From assembly GCA_016927835.1 (NCBI GenBank), contig JAFGMA010000046.1, positions 1-40,874 on the forward strand: DNA of 40,874 nt, given 5' to 3'. The notes below the pieces were generated by a model, which made no database searches, had not been told where the DNA came from, and saw nothing but the letters and a program-made list of their open reading frames with translations. This document shows positions 1 to 9,281 of this stretch, one piece after another. This stretch comes from Candidatus Zhuqueibacterota bacterium. GTDB lineage: Bacteria > Zhuqueibacterota > Zhuqueibacteria > Thermofontimicrobiales > Sulfurfontimicrobiaceae. A program made the position numbers and the translations under genes. How positions within the stretch are numbered: the stretch's first letter is position 1; each line of letters starts with the position of its first letter.

Positions 1-1281
1 CATCCGGCAGGCGATGAAGCATTGGGAACGAAAAAGTATGAACAATACGAAAAGCCCGAAACATGCAAAAGCTGCCATGTCGATATTTACCAGCAATGGA
101 CCCAGGCGATGATGTCGCAGGCGTATACGCACCACTGGGATGAAATAGAATATTTCGATTTAGCGGTAGCGCATGCCGAAAAAGTACCGAGCCTGAAACC
201 AGCAGCGGATGGCTGCAACGGATGCCATACGCCATTAGCTTTCCTCGCCGGCGATGTACCTCCCCCCCGCCCTTCGGAGAATTCCAGGGCGAATGAAAGT
301 GTGAGCTGCGATCTGTGCCATACGGTCAATAAATTCAAGGGCGACGTTCCATTCAATTTCAGCTATGTCTCGGAACCGGGGCGCAAAAAATGGGGCAATA
401 AACCAGGCTTGACTTCGCCGCATCATGATACCGAGTTGTCGGAATTCATGCAAACGGCTGAATTTTGCGGGAATTGTCACAATGAGAAAAATCCGTTTGG
501 TCTCTGGGTGAAATCAACGCAACTGGAATGGAAAGAGGGTCCGTACTCGAAAGAAGGCGTTCCGTGCCATCGCTGCCACATGCCGCAAGCGCGCGGTAAA
601 AACGCGAAAATGGCAAAAGAAGATATGGTCTCGCAGCATTTGTTTCATGGCGCGCACGATCCGGGCAAAGTCGGCGGCGCAATCGAAATCCGCATGCATC
701 CCGAAGAGCGCGAACTCGAATATGACGGCGCTGTTGTTTTGAACGTGCAGCTTTTCAATGCCAAAGCCGGGCATAAAATTCCAACGGGTTCGGTTGAAGA
801 CCGCATCATGTGGCTGCATGTCACTGCAACGGATGCCGATGGCAATGAATACCACCTTCCGGTGGATGAAAAAGGATTTGATGGCGAAGCGTATACGATT
901 GCTGCCGATGAACTCGCCTACCAGGATATGGGAGTTCCCAAAGGCGAACCCGATTTTCCGGGTGTGCAACGCGATGGTGTGCCAGTTGGCGATCGCATCT
1001 TTCGTATGCCCTACTTCGATCCCGAAGGTCGGATGACGATTATGCAGTGGAATACAAAATCATTCGGCGCGGATTATCGGATTGGTCCGCGAGAAACGAA
1101 AATCGAAACGTTCACCTGGCAGCTTCCGCAAGATATTCCGGTGGGAAAAATAACCTTCAAAGCGACGCTTAACTTCCAAAAATTGGTGAAACCGGTGGCT
1201 GACTATCTCAACGTGCCAACAGATGAGAGCGAAATTATCACTGTCAATACCGCTACGACATGGGTTGAAATTTATGAATAA
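1..1281 (+). CDS. Multihaem c-type cytochrome (5' partial)
   Basis: Periplasmic electron-transfer protein. The frame is open back to base 1 (HPAGDEA precedes the TTG at 22), so the true start and signal peptide lie outside the window. Counting that TTG as residue 1, five haem-binding CXXCH motifs are visible: CKSCH 15-19, CNGCH 65-69, CDLCH 96-100, CGNCH 149-153 and CHRCH 182-186; the last continues as HMP, as in cytochrome c554-like multihaem proteins. The C-terminal half (about 220-419) has no haem motif and looks like a beta-rich domain containing AGHKIPTG, a motif I associate with this family. The next gene begins 20 bases downstream and also encodes a haem protein, so the two are probably one operon moving electrons through the periplasm and outer membrane. 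The redox partner and substrate are not visible. Confidence 0.88.
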   Translation, partial: HPAGDEALGTKKYEQYEKPETCKSCHVDIYQQWTQAMMSQAYTHHWDEIEYFDLAVAHAEKVPSLKPAADGCNGCHTPLAFLAGDVPPPRPSENSRANESVSCDLCHTVNKFKGDVPFNFSYVSEPGRKKWGNKPGLTSPHHDTELSEFMQTAEFCGNCHNEKNPFGLWVKSTQLEWKEGPYSKEGVPCHRCHMPQARGKNAKMAKEDMVSQHLFHGAHDPGKVGGAIEIRMHPEERELEYDGAVVLNVQLFNAKAGHKIPTGSVEDRIMWLHVTATDADGNEYHLPVDEKGFDGEAYTIAADELAYQDMGVPKGEPDFPGVQRDGVPVGDRIFRMPYFDPEGRMTIMQWNTKSFGADYRIGPRETKIETFTWQLPQDIPVGKITFKATLNFQKLVKPVADYLNVPTDESEIITVNTATTWVEIYE

Positions 1282-1300
1282 AAAACTCGGAGGGAATTCA

Positions 1301-2509
1301 ATGCGAATCCAAAAGATGCTTTTAGCAGCAATCATCGTAATCGTTTTATACCAATGGCTCATGCCTGAAGATGCCGCTGCAATCCCGGCATTTGCGCGCC
1401 GGTATAAATTATCATGTTCCACATGCCACGCACCTATTCCAAAGTTGAAACCGTATGGCGATGAATTCGCCGGTAACGGATTCATCATCAAAGAAAACGA
1501 AAATAAGCGGGACTATGTCTCTGCCGGTGACGACCTGCTCTGGCTAAATAAAACGTTCCCGATTGGCGTGCGGTTCGATGCGTATGCGCTCTATGATCAG
1601 GATCAACCAGTAGAGCGGGATTTGCAAACGCCCTGGGGACTCAAGTTGCTCTCCGGCGGGACGCTTTATAAAAACATCGGCTACTATTTCTACTTCTACA
1701 TGTCCGAACGAGGTGAAGTTGCCGGAATCGAAGACGCATACATCCACTTTGATAATGTGTTTAATACACCATTGGATATTCTGGTGGGACAATTTCAAAC
1801 CTCAGACCCGTTGATGAAACGCGAACTTAGATTGACGTTTGAGGATTATGCTTTTTATAAAACCAAAATAGGCGAATCAAGAACGACCCTGACGTATGAC
1901 CGCGGCGTGATGTTGATGTACGGAATCGAAAAAACCGGGACCGACATCATCGGCTTGATTGTCAATGGCAACGGAAAAGACGAAGCGGGCGAGGATACGA
2001 AGTTTGATTCCGATAATTTCAAAAATTTCGGAGTGCGCCTCAGTCAGGGCATAGGGGAATTTATGAGTATCGGCGGATATTTCTATTCCGGAAAAGAAGC
2101 AGAAATACTGTCATCGCAAACCGCGTCAGGTGATTCAATCGGATTGCGCCGAAATGAAATTACCTATTGGGGTCCGGATGTCAACCTGGGACTGGGACCT
2201 TTGGAATTCACCGGGCAGTATCTGGTTCGCAAAGATACAAATCCTCACTTTGCTGCCGATGCTAAAGAGGTTGAATCATCGGGCATCATCGCCGAATTGA
2301 TTTTCGCGCCGCAACTCGATCGTTCACGCTTTTACGTCACCGCGCTATACAACAAAATTGAATCCGATACCAAAGCCGCGGAATATCATACGGCGACACT
2401 CAGCGGAACCTATCTTATCGCCCGCAATTTGCGGCTGATGCTCGAGTATCGGCGCGATTTAAAAGCGGACAAAAATCGACTTACGTTTGGTCTGGTCAGC
2501 GGATATTAG
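1301..2509 (+). CDS. Single-haem outer-membrane beta-barrel (porin-like) protein
   Basis: 402 aa. I chose the ATG at 1301 because GGAGGG (1289-1294) sits just upstream and it opens a standard signal peptide (MRIQKMLLAAIIVIVLYQWL, cleavage near residues 26-29). Upstream in-frame starts overlap the cytochrome gene and lack an SD. Immediately after the signal is one haem motif, CSTCH at 39-43. The rest (about 60-402) alternates aromatic/hydrophobic with polar residues (for example YYFYFYMSERGE) and has many Gly and Tyr, typical of a 12-18-strand outer-membrane barrel. It is 20 bases after the multihaem cytochrome. The arrangement suggests a porin carrying a periplasmic haem that receives electrons or substrate from its neighbour. 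I do not recognise a named family. Confidence 0.75.
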   Translation: MRIQKMLLAAIIVIVLYQWLMPEDAAAIPAFARRYKLSCSTCHAPIPKLKPYGDEFAGNGFIIKENENKRDYVSAGDDLLWLNKTFPIGVRFDAYALYDQDQPVERDLQTPWGLKLLSGGTLYKNIGYYFYFYMSERGEVAGIEDAYIHFDNVFNTPLDILVGQFQTSDPLMKRELRLTFEDYAFYKTKIGESRTTLTYDRGVMLMYGIEKTGTDIIGLIVNGNGKDEAGEDTKFDSDNFKNFGVRLSQGIGEFMSIGGYFYSGKEAEILSSQTASGDSIGLRRNEITYWGPDVNLGLGPLEFTGQYLVRKDTNPHFAADAKEVESSGIIAELIFAPQLDRSRFYVTALYNKIESDTKAAEYHTATLSGTYLIARNLRLMLEYRRDLKADKNRLTFGLVSGY

Positions 2510-2565
2510 CAGGCTTCCTCCCGATTTTTTCCGGTGAGCTTGTGAAGCAGTCCTCATAAATTGTA

Positions 2566-2607
2566 ATGTGCGGGGAAATTCAGGTAAAACGAAATTTCCC
2601 CGCATAT
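2566..2607. terminator. Strong inverted repeat ending the cytochrome operon
   Basis: Arms at 2566-2580 and 2593-2607 pair over about 15 bp (core TGCGGGGAAATT with AATTTCCCCGCA is perfect), with a 12-base loop. No T-run follows, so it is either a Rho-assisted or mRNA-stabilising hairpin or an atypical terminator. It sits 57 bases after the haem-porin stop and 42 bases before the next start. Confidence 0.55.
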
Positions 2608-2649
2608 AACATCAGCGTTTTCAAGCAATTCACGCACCGGAGGTGAAAC

Positions 2650-3585
2650 ATGGATCGTCGAAAATTTTTAGTTACTTCACTCATCGCAAGTTTTGCTTCA
2701 CAGTTTAATTTTTGCAAAACAGGAGAGAAAAAAATGATTCCGAAAAGGCATTATAAATCCGGTGTTGAGGTATCAATCATCGGATTTGGTGGCATCGTGG
2801 TGGTGGGAATGGAACAGAAAGCTGCAAACGAGTTTGTTACCATGTCTATCGAAAAGGGCGTCAATTATTTCGATGTAGCACCCACTTATGGAAACGGCGA
2901 AGCAGAAGCAAAACTGGGAATCGCTCTTGAATCGTTTCGAGAAAAGGTATTCTTAGCCTGCAAAACCACCGAGCGCCATGCATCGGAAGCCCAAAAAGAA
3001 CTTCATCAATCGCTAAAACGACTACATACGGATCATTTCGATCTATATCAATTCCATGGTGTATCCTCGATGGAGGATGTTGAAAAAATTTGCGCGCCAA
3101 ACGGTGCAGCGGAAGTATTTATGAAAGCAAAACAAGAGGGAAAGGTGCGATTCCTCGGCTTTTCAGCGCATTCCGAACAGGCGGCTCTGGCTATGCTGGA
3201 TCATTTCGATTTCGATTCGGTGCTATACCCCATTAATTTTGTATGTTATGCTCAGGGCAACTTTGGTCAGCAACTCATCCGGCGCGCCAAAGAAAAAGAC
3301 GTCACCTTGTTGGCGATAAAATCAATGGCATATACCCCGTTTCCGGAAGGCGCAATTAAGAAATATCCCAACTGCTGGTATCTGCCGATTGATGATCCTG
3401 CGCTGGCAAAGCAAGCTCTCCGATTTACACTCGATGCCGGCGCAAGCACGATCATTCCCCCGGGCGATCCGCGATTATTCAGCCTGGCATTGGATCTAGC
3501 CGCCGATCTCAAACCACTTTCAAGCCATGAACGCGAGGAACTTTTGGCGAGCAGCAGAGGCATTCAGCCGATTTTCAAAGCATAG
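2650..3585 (+). CDS. Aldo/keto reductase with Tat-type signal
   Basis: 311 aa, SD GGAGGTGAAAC directly before the ATG. The first residues MDRRKFLVTSLIASFASQF match a twin-arginine signal (RRKFL followed by a hydrophobic stretch), and a Cys follows (NFCKTG), so the protein may be exported folded and possibly lipidated. The body is an aldo/keto reductase (alpha/beta)8 barrel. FDVAPTYG supplies the catalytic Asp and Tyr, LACKTTER the Lys and YQFHGV the His; the C-terminal region would bind NADP(H). The family reduces aldehydes, ketones or sugars; the substrate cannot be told. It lies downstream of the cytochrome operon, separated by a hairpin, with its own spacing of 140 bases. Exported AKRs with RRKF leaders are common in Bacteroidota-like and candidate phyla. 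Confidence 0.88.
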   Translation: MDRRKFLVTSLIASFASQFNFCKTGEKKMIPKRHYKSGVEVSIIGFGGIVVVGMEQKAANEFVTMSIEKGVNYFDVAPTYGNGEAEAKLGIALESFREKVFLACKTTERHASEAQKELHQSLKRLHTDHFDLYQFHGVSSMEDVEKICAPNGAAEVFMKAKQEGKVRFLGFSAHSEQAALAMLDHFDFDSVLYPINFVCYAQGNFGQQLIRRAKEKDVTLLAIKSMAYTPFPEGAIKKYPNCWYLPIDDPALAKQALRFTLDAGASTIIPPGDPRLFSLALDLAADLKPLSSHEREELLASSRGIQPIFKA

Positions 3586-3772
3586 ATCATCGCCATTGAC
3601 CTGCCGGTACATCGCATATATCGTCTTCAAGCCTCGATTGTCGAATTAAGCAAATATCCTTTCGGATTTCATTTTGCTTCGATTAGTACTTGCTTTTAAG
3701 ATTTTTTTTTATTAATCTTATGGAAATTTGGCAATATTCCCACTTGGTTCATTTACGACAGGTAACTGAAAT

Positions 3773-5710
3773 ATGGATATTTCTCTGGAATACGGTTCAG
3801 ACAAGCTTGCTTTTTCATTCCCAGAAAACCAGCAGGTTGAAATCATCGAACCGTCCGATACATCGCAGAAAGCCGATGAGCAGCATGTCATCAACATGGC
3901 TTTGGATCATCCGATCGAGTCGCTTCAACTCGAAAAAATCGTGCGCCGGGGAGAGCGAACCGTCATCGTGATTCCGGATCGCACGCGTAGTTGCCGTTCG
4001 GCAATCTTTCTTCCGATGTTGATCGAACGTCTGAATCTATGCGGAATCTCGGATCGGGATATAACCATCCTCATTGCCAATGGATCGCACAGCCTGTGCT
4101 CAACCGATGACATGCTCTATTTGGTTGGAGACGCTCTGTATCGCCGCATACACGTTCAGAATCATGATTGCCACGATGAATCCGCACTGGTTCACATGGG
4201 CGAAACAACACGCGGGACACAGGTTTATTTGAATAAAGCGCTGGTTCGAGCCGAACGTGTTATCTTAACCGGCGGAATCTTGCACCATTATTTTGCAGGT
4301 TTCGGCGGCGGACCCAAACTGGTTACCCCTGGCTGCGCCGGCTACAATACAATTATGCAAAATCACTCGCATACGATTCACCCGGAATTCCATTCGCTGC
4401 ACCCGCAATGTTTCGACGGAAACGTACTGGATAATCCTGTCCAGGAAGATTTGCGCGAAACTCTGAAATTCATCCGGGTGGATTTCACCTTACACATCGT
4501 AATGGATTTCGATGGGAATATTTACGCCGCGACCGCCGGGGAACTGCTCGCTGCTCATCAAAGGGCGTGTGATCAAGTAGATCGGCTTTACCGGATGCCG
4601 GTGAAAAAACCCGCTGATTTGGTGATAGTAAGCTGCGGCGGCTTCCCAAAGGATCTGAATATTATCCAGGCGCATAAATCCATCCATCACGCGTTTTATA
4701 CCCTGAAGGAAAAAGGTGTCATGATCGTGCTTGCCCGGTGCGAGGATGGTATCGGTTCCAAAACATTCCTCGAGTGGTTCGAAAATGAAACCCTCGAAAA
4801 AATGCACCATGCGCTGAGAGAGAATTTTAAAATCAATGGCAACACGGCGTTGGCATTGATGCAAAAAGCCACTCAAGCCAAAATCATACTGATCAGCGAG
4901 CTCGATCCGGAAATCGTGACCAGGATGGGCTTGATTCCTGCGAGTACGCTCGAAGAAGCCTACGAACAGGCGCGGGAAAGCTTGCCAGAGACTTTCGATA
5001 CCCTCGTCATTCCGTACGGCGCGTTAACCTTGCCATACATAGATGAAACGACTCCGGAATTTATTGCACGACAGGGCAGTTTGATCTTGCAGCGGACAAT
5101 TGAATATGTAAAGCGAAGCCAGCAATTCAATACGTCGGGGCACGATTGGTGGCACACATGGCGCGTCTGGCAAATGGCTAAGCGTCTTGCCAGGGAAGAA
5201 GGCGCCGATATGTTTGTGGTCGAACTTGCGGCTTTGTTGCACGACCTTGCCGATTGGAAATACACTGATGCCAATGAGCATGCGGCAAGCGATTGGTTGG
5301 CGTCACAGCAGGTTCCCAGAGCAATCATTCGTCATGTTGATGAAATTGTCGGTACTCTGTCGTTTAAAGGGGCGGGCGTGGACTCGAAAATGAGCAGCCT
5401 CGAAGGAAAAGTAGTCCAGGATGCTGATCGGTTGGATGCGATGGGCGCCATTGGTATCGCACGCACCTTTGCTTATGGCGGATCAAAAAATCGTCTGTTG
5501 CATTCCCCGGAAATTAAGCCGGTCATTCACCAGACGCCGGAAGAGTATAAACAGCGCGTTGGCACGACGATTAATCATTTTTATGAAAAACTGCTGTTAT
5601 TGAAAGAACGGATGAATACCGAACCAGCACGAAAAATTGCCGCTGCGCGCCATCATTTTCTGGGGAGCTTTCTGGCTAGATTTTTTGATGAATGGGAAGG
5701 TAAAGCATGA
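3773..5710 (+). CDS. LarA-family racemase fused to HD phosphohydrolase
   Basis: 645 aa two-domain fusion. Residues about 1-425 match the nickel-pincer lactate racemase family (LarA/DUF2088): PDRTR at 68-72 and HHYFAGFGGGPK at 171-182, where the Lys corresponds to the residue that binds the pyridinium dithiocarboxylate nickel cofactor in characterised LarA. Residues about 430-645 are an HD-type phosphohydrolase of the YedJ-like group: HDWWHTWRVWQMA (from His457) and LLHDLADWK (His490-Asp491). LarA proteins are normally about 420 aa and stand-alone, so the fusion is notable. LarA homologues racemise or epimerise 2-hydroxy acids; the HD part hydrolyses phosphate esters, often nucleotides. No larB/C/E cofactor genes are in the window. 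Start ATG 3773 follows a weak purine stretch; the frame closes with TGA. Confidence 0.85.
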   Translation: MDISLEYGSDKLAFSFPENQQVEIIEPSDTSQKADEQHVINMALDHPIESLQLEKIVRRGERTVIVIPDRTRSCRSAIFLPMLIERLNLCGISDRDITILIANGSHSLCSTDDMLYLVGDALYRRIHVQNHDCHDESALVHMGETTRGTQVYLNKALVRAERVILTGGILHHYFAGFGGGPKLVTPGCAGYNTIMQNHSHTIHPEFHSLHPQCFDGNVLDNPVQEDLRETLKFIRVDFTLHIVMDFDGNIYAATAGELLAAHQRACDQVDRLYRMPVKKPADLVIVSCGGFPKDLNIIQAHKSIHHAFYTLKEKGVMIVLARCEDGIGSKTFLEWFENETLEKMHHALRENFKINGNTALALMQKATQAKIILISELDPEIVTRMGLIPASTLEEAYEQARESLPETFDTLVIPYGALTLPYIDETTPEFIARQGSLILQRTIEYVKRSQQFNTSGHDWWHTWRVWQMAKRLAREEGADMFVVELAALLHDLADWKYTDANEHAASDWLASQQVPRAIIRHVDEIVGTLSFKGAGVDSKMSSLEGKVVQDADRLDAMGAIGIARTFAYGGSKNRLLHSPEIKPVIHQTPEEYKQRVGTTINHFYEKLLLLKERMNTEPARKIAAARHHFLGSFLARFFDEWEGKA

Positions 5711-5780
5711 AATGCTGGTAAGGGCTGTTTTCTTGCCCAAAGGACGGAAAAAACAGTGTCTCTCGATTCGAATTATTTAA

Positions 5781-5878
5781 AGAGGGGGACAAAATAAGTT
5801 ACAAATTTAAATTTGTTATGTGGCTATTTATCAAAATTATTTTTACCCAAATGTCCAGGTTATTTTATCCCACCTCCT
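5781..5878. repeat. Short inverted-repeat element, copy 1 (98 bp)
   Basis: Near-copy of 23247-23347. Shared blocks include 5820-5845, identical to 23288-23313 (26 bases), and 5791-5812, identical to 23260-23281 apart from one base. The right end, TTATTTTATCCCACCTCCT (5860-5878), matches the terminal inverted repeat of copy 2; the left end is degraded (AGAGGGGGAC). The last two bases of the element form part of the stop codon of the minus-strand gene at 5877-6251. No ORF inside; looks like a MITE-type non-autonomous element. Confidence 0.7.
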
Positions 5879-6251
5879 AAACTTCAACTGCTTCAGTTTC
5901 GCGGAAACGCGGTACTTCATGCTTAATCGTACGCAAATTCTTCATTCTCTCAAAAATTTCCGCTTTAAATTCCTGCATCCCCCTGATCATCAGCGCATGA
6001 AAATGCGGAATTCTTTCTTTAAAAAAAGCGCATACCGAGATAAAATCTTGATCCGGATTGCGCGAGATAAACTTTGAAAAATCGAGGTAGCTTCTGTTAT
6101 CCAAAGAATTGATAGCGATGATACTTAACCGTCGCTGCAACTCATAACCCAGATTCTTCACATAATCGATTTTAAAGCTATCAGGAATATCGTCGAGACC
6201 CGCTTCTTCAAGGATTTGGTGTACAAATTGCTCGATTTGCGCTCGATCCAT
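5877..6251 (-). CDS. Small helical protein of unknown function (DUF5663-like)
   Basis: 124 aa, acidic N-terminus, predicted all-helical and soluble. Good SD (GGAGGG) a few bases before the ATG supports a real gene. The N-terminal 60 residues (IEQFVHQILEEAGLDDIP, then YVKNLGYELQRRL) resemble the small helical DUF5663-type domain seen in candidate-phylum genomes; the rest, including FHALMIRGMQEFKAEIF, is not assigned. Convergent with the LarA-HD gene; its TAG stop overlaps the end of the inverted-repeat element, which may therefore have reset the C-terminus. No catalytic motif is visible. Confidence 0.6.
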   Translation of the reverse strand: MDRAQIEQFVHQILEEAGLDDIPDSFKIDYVKNLGYELQRRLSIIAINSLDNRSYLDFSKFISRNPDQDFISVCAFFKERIPHFHALMIRGMQEFKAEIFERMKNLRTIKHEVPRFRETEAVEV

Positions 6252-7203
6252 AATTCCCTCCGACTATTATCGTTCGCTGTTAATTCAGCCAAAAAGGCGG
6301 GAAGCCAGGAGTGTTGTTGAGGTTAAGAGGGCAGCGCTGTTCCTATTATCCGCGCGGATTAGCTAATTTAATTGTGTCAAATGGATTCTTCACCAGCTAT
6401 CAAATGCCTGATGCCCGAATCCAACCGATTAAAAATAAATTTCACTTTCACAGAGGATACCCCCTGAAATAGATGATTTTATTAAATTCGTAGAGGCTAT
6501 CCTGGTTTAATTTCCTGCTATGCAGCTTCCTTTGGATCGGCTCTTCAACACCGGACAACATAGCGCAATATAACAATCCAAAAAGCAAAATGCAAGCCAT
6601 TTTTTAATTTATTTTAATATAATAGAGAATGTGCATTGTCACCGTTCTATTTATATCAAAAGCGAAATATAATGCCTGAAAACAGCATATTTTGTATTTC
6701 AGTTAATACTGCGCCATGAAATAATGGTTCTTCTATTTTACCCGATTGAATTCCTTTTAAGTTATTTTTTATCAAATGTCCAACTAACACTTTTCGAAAT
6801 TATCCCGCTTCGAGTATACGGCGGCGTCTGATAAATTATGGTTGAATTGCCTGCCATGTCCCGCCAGAATCGCGATTATGCATTACAGCAGATCATTGCT
6901 CATCAAATAACCTGCCGTCGCTTTTTCGATGACAATACGAATTTTCGAATGCGCTGCCCAACCGATTCTCGATACGAAAATTCCGATAATCCACCTGAAT
7001 GAGGTGAGCCTGGTGCATTAAAGCAAATCTACCCGAAATCCGATAATATAATCATAGCAGGATACAAGCTGTTGCCGCATGGTTTCAGGTGCCAGGCATC
7101 GTCGAGTCAGCGCGCGTCGGATGACTTCTGGTAAAACCGAGCCGGCTCTCAGGCGAAGAGCAGTAGATTCTGACTAAATCGGATCAAATCAGAGGAGTTT
7201 TAT
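6252..7203. other. 952-base gap without a convincing gene
   Basis: AT-rich, no ORF of 60 codons or more in coding style. One 50-codon minus-strand ORF is listed separately (6448-6600). Two TATAAT hexamers occur (6618-6623 and 7047-7052), but neither has a good -35 box. The prkA SD (AGAGGAG, 7191-7197) is at the right end, so the operon promoter is probably inside this gap. I see no RNA gene. Confidence 0.5.
6448..6600 (-). CDS. Possible small secreted peptide (50 aa)
   Basis: ATG at 6600, TGA at 6448-6450. The N-terminus (MACILLFGLLYCAMLSG) is a plausible short signal peptide and the remainder is charged (KLHSRKLNQDSLYEFNK). No Shine-Dalgarno is visible and the surrounding DNA is AT-rich, so this may be chance. 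No family recognised. Confidence 0.25.
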   Translation of the reverse strand: MACILLFGLLYCAMLSGVEEPIQRKLHSRKLNQDSLYEFNKIIYFRGYPL

Positions 7204-8346
7204 ATGCAATCAACACCCAACAATCAACGTGAGCATCGCATTGTAAATATTATTCGCAACTTACAGGACACAAAGCAATACCAGGAGTTGCATTGGGAAG
7301 GCTCATTCACAGATTATCTGGAAATAGTAAAAAAGCATCCTGAAGTGACACGAAATGCATTCAAGCGTATTTTTGATATGATATTGAGCTATGGAACAGA
7401 AGCCTATACTAAAAACAGGGAGACTTTGATTCGCTATAAATTTTTTGATGATCCGCTAAACGGTGGTGAAGATGCAATATTCGGTCTTGAAAAGCCTATT
7501 ATAAAAATCATGAATTTATTTCAATCGGCGGCAAAAGGGTACGGCACCGAAAAGCGGCTTTTTTTATTGCACGGACCGATAGGAAGCTCAAAAAGCACGA
7601 TCGTGCGATTGCTGAAGCATGGTCTCGAAGCCTATTCAAAAACACCGGAGGGTGCGTTATACAGCTTCGCCTGGCGAGTGGATCACGAGGATGGGAATGT
7701 CGAGTACCAGGATTGTCCCATGCACGAGGAGCCGCTGCATTTGATCCCCGTGGAATTCCGGTCGAGTGTCATTTCAGAGCTTTGCCGAAACCGCAAAATT
7801 GATTTTCAAATACAAATAACCGGCGAATTGTGTCCCTTCTGCCGCCAGCACTACAAGGAACTCAATCTGAAATATCGAGGTGACTGGACGAAGATCATCA
7901 ACAATGTCAAGGTGAAGCGCCTGATTTTATCGGAGAAGAGCCGGATCGGGATTGGCACGTTTCAGCCCAAAGATGAAAAGAATCAGGATTCAACCGAATT
8001 GACCGGCGATATCAATTATCGTAAAATTGCCATCTATGGATCCGATTCTGATCCGCGCGCTTTTAACTTCGATGGCGAACTCAATATTGCCAACCGAGGT
8101 CTGGTGGAATTTATCGAAATTTTGAAGCTCGAAGTAGCATTTTTATACGATCTGCTTGGAGCATCTCAAGAGCACAAAATCAAGCCCAAGAAATTTGCAC
8201 AACCCGACATCGATGAGGTGATCATCGGGCATACGAATGAACCGGAATATCGCAAACTGCAAACCAATGAATACATGGAAGCGCTACGCGATCGGATGGT
8301 GAAAATTGACGTGCCCTATATCACCCGCCTGAAGGATGAGATTTAA
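7204..8346 (+). CDS. prkA: PrkA serine protein kinase, N-terminal part (interrupted gene)
   Basis: 380 aa up to an in-frame TAA; with the segment at 8422-9279 it makes one 692-codon reading frame, close to the usual 630-650 aa of PrkA/YeaG. This part is the AAA+ half: Walker [10 protein letters not shown] at 124-132 and the conserved [18 protein letters not shown] context. PrkA is a cytosolic AAA+ serine kinase of stress and sporulation responses, encoded with yeaH/yhbH and spoVR as here. SD AGAGGAG precedes ATG 7204. The stop lies in DEI-stop-IYEK, where homologues read DE(I/V)(K/R)IYEK; AAA to TAA is a single base change. The peptide made from this ORF alone would lack the kinase-like C-terminal domain. 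Confidence 0.9.
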   Translation: MQSTPNNQREHRIVNIIRNLQDTKQYQELHWEGSFTDYLEIVKKHPEVTRNAFKRIFDMILSYGTEAYTKNRETLIRYKFFDDPLNGGEDAIFGLEKPIIKIMNLFQSAAKGYGTEKRLFLLHGPIGSSKSTIVRLLKHGLEAYSKTPEGALYSFAWRVDHEDGNVEYQDCPMHEEPLHLIPVEFRSSVISELCRNRKIDFQIQITGELCPFCRQHYKELNLKYRGDWTKIINNVKVKRLILSEKSRIGIGTFQPKDEKNQDSTELTGDINYRKIAIYGSDSDPRAFNFDGELNIANRGLVEFIEILKLEVAFLYDLLGASQEHKIKPKKFAQPDIDEVIIGHTNEPEYRKLQTNEYMEALRDRMVKIDVPYITRLKDEI

Positions 8347-8421
8347 ATTTATGAAAAAGACTATAATCCCGAAAAAATCAAAGGCAAGCACATCGCACCA
8401 CACACAATTGAGACCGCAGCC

Positions 8422-9279
8422 ATGTGGGCGGTACTGACGCGATTGGAGGAACCCAGGAAAGCGCAATTGACGCTCATGCAAAAATTGAAGCTTTATAATG
8501 GCAAAACGCTTCCCGGTTTCACCGAAGATAATATCAAAGAATTGCGCCAGGAAGCCGCTCGTGAAGGTATGGAAGGAATTTCACCGCGATACATTCAGGA
8601 TAAAATTTCCAATGCCCTGGTTTGCGTGCACGAAGAACCTTGTGTGAATCCGTTCATGGTGTTGAATGAATTGGAAAGCGGGCTGAAGCATCATTCGCTC
8701 ATCAATAATGAAGAGCAGCGACAGCGGTACGCCGAACTGCTATCGGTGGTCAAACAGGAGTACGAAGATATTGTCAAAAATGAAGTGCAGCGCGCAATCG
8801 CCGCCGATGAAGAGGCACTCAAACGGTTGTGCGGAAATTACATCGATAATATAAAAGCCTATACCCAGAAGGAAAAGGTCAGAAATAAATACACTGGTCA
8901 GGATGAAGAACCCGATGAACGAATGATGCGGTCGATCGAGGATAAAATTGATATACCCGAAAGCCGCAAAGATGATTTTCGGCGTGAAATTATGAATTAT
9001 ATCGGGGCGCTGGCGATTGAAAACAGGCAATTCGATTATCGCAGCAATGAACGCCTCCAAAAAGCGCTGGAACTCAAGTTATTCGAAGATCAAAAAGATT
9101 CGATTAAATTGGCAACACTAATTTCTTCGGTGGTGGATAAAGAAACACAGGAGAAAATTGATGTAGTCAAAGCCCGAATGATCAAATATTACGGATATTG
9201 TGATGTTTGTGCAACCGACGTTCTGAATTTTGTTGCCAGCATTTTCGCGCGTGGCGATGTTAAAAGGGATATGGAATAA
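8422..9279 (+). CDS. prkA: PrkA serine protein kinase, C-terminal part (interrupted gene)
   Basis: 285 aa from the first ATG after the internal stop; the open frame actually resumes at 8347 ([20 protein letters not shown]) in the same frame as the N-terminal part. This is the PrkA C-terminal kinase-homology region: the conserved [21 protein letters not shown] run spans the ATG, and [12 protein letters not shown] and the helical tail follow. No Shine-Dalgarno is visible before 8422, so separate translation looks poor. The frame has no further stops or frameshifts, indicating either recent loss, readthrough or a sequence error. It ends 2 bases before yeaH. Confidence 0.88.
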   Translation: MWAVLTRLEEPRKAQLTLMQKLKLYNGKTLPGFTEDNIKELRQEAAREGMEGISPRYIQDKISNALVCVHEEPCVNPFMVLNELESGLKHHSLINNEEQRQRYAELLSVVKQEYEDIVKNEVQRAIAADEEALKRLCGNYIDNIKAYTQKEKVRNKYTGQDEEPDERMMRSIEDKIDIPESRKDDFRREIMNYIGALAIENRQFDYRSNERLQKALELKLFEDQKDSIKLATLISSVVDKETQEKIDVVKARMIKYYGYCDVCATDVLNFVASIFARGDVKRDME

Positions 9280-9281
9280 AT

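Noticed and set aside
6618-6673. TATAAT and TTGTCA hexamers in the gap before prkA
   Set aside because: Spacing between candidate boxes is about 26 bases and no pair fits a promoter.
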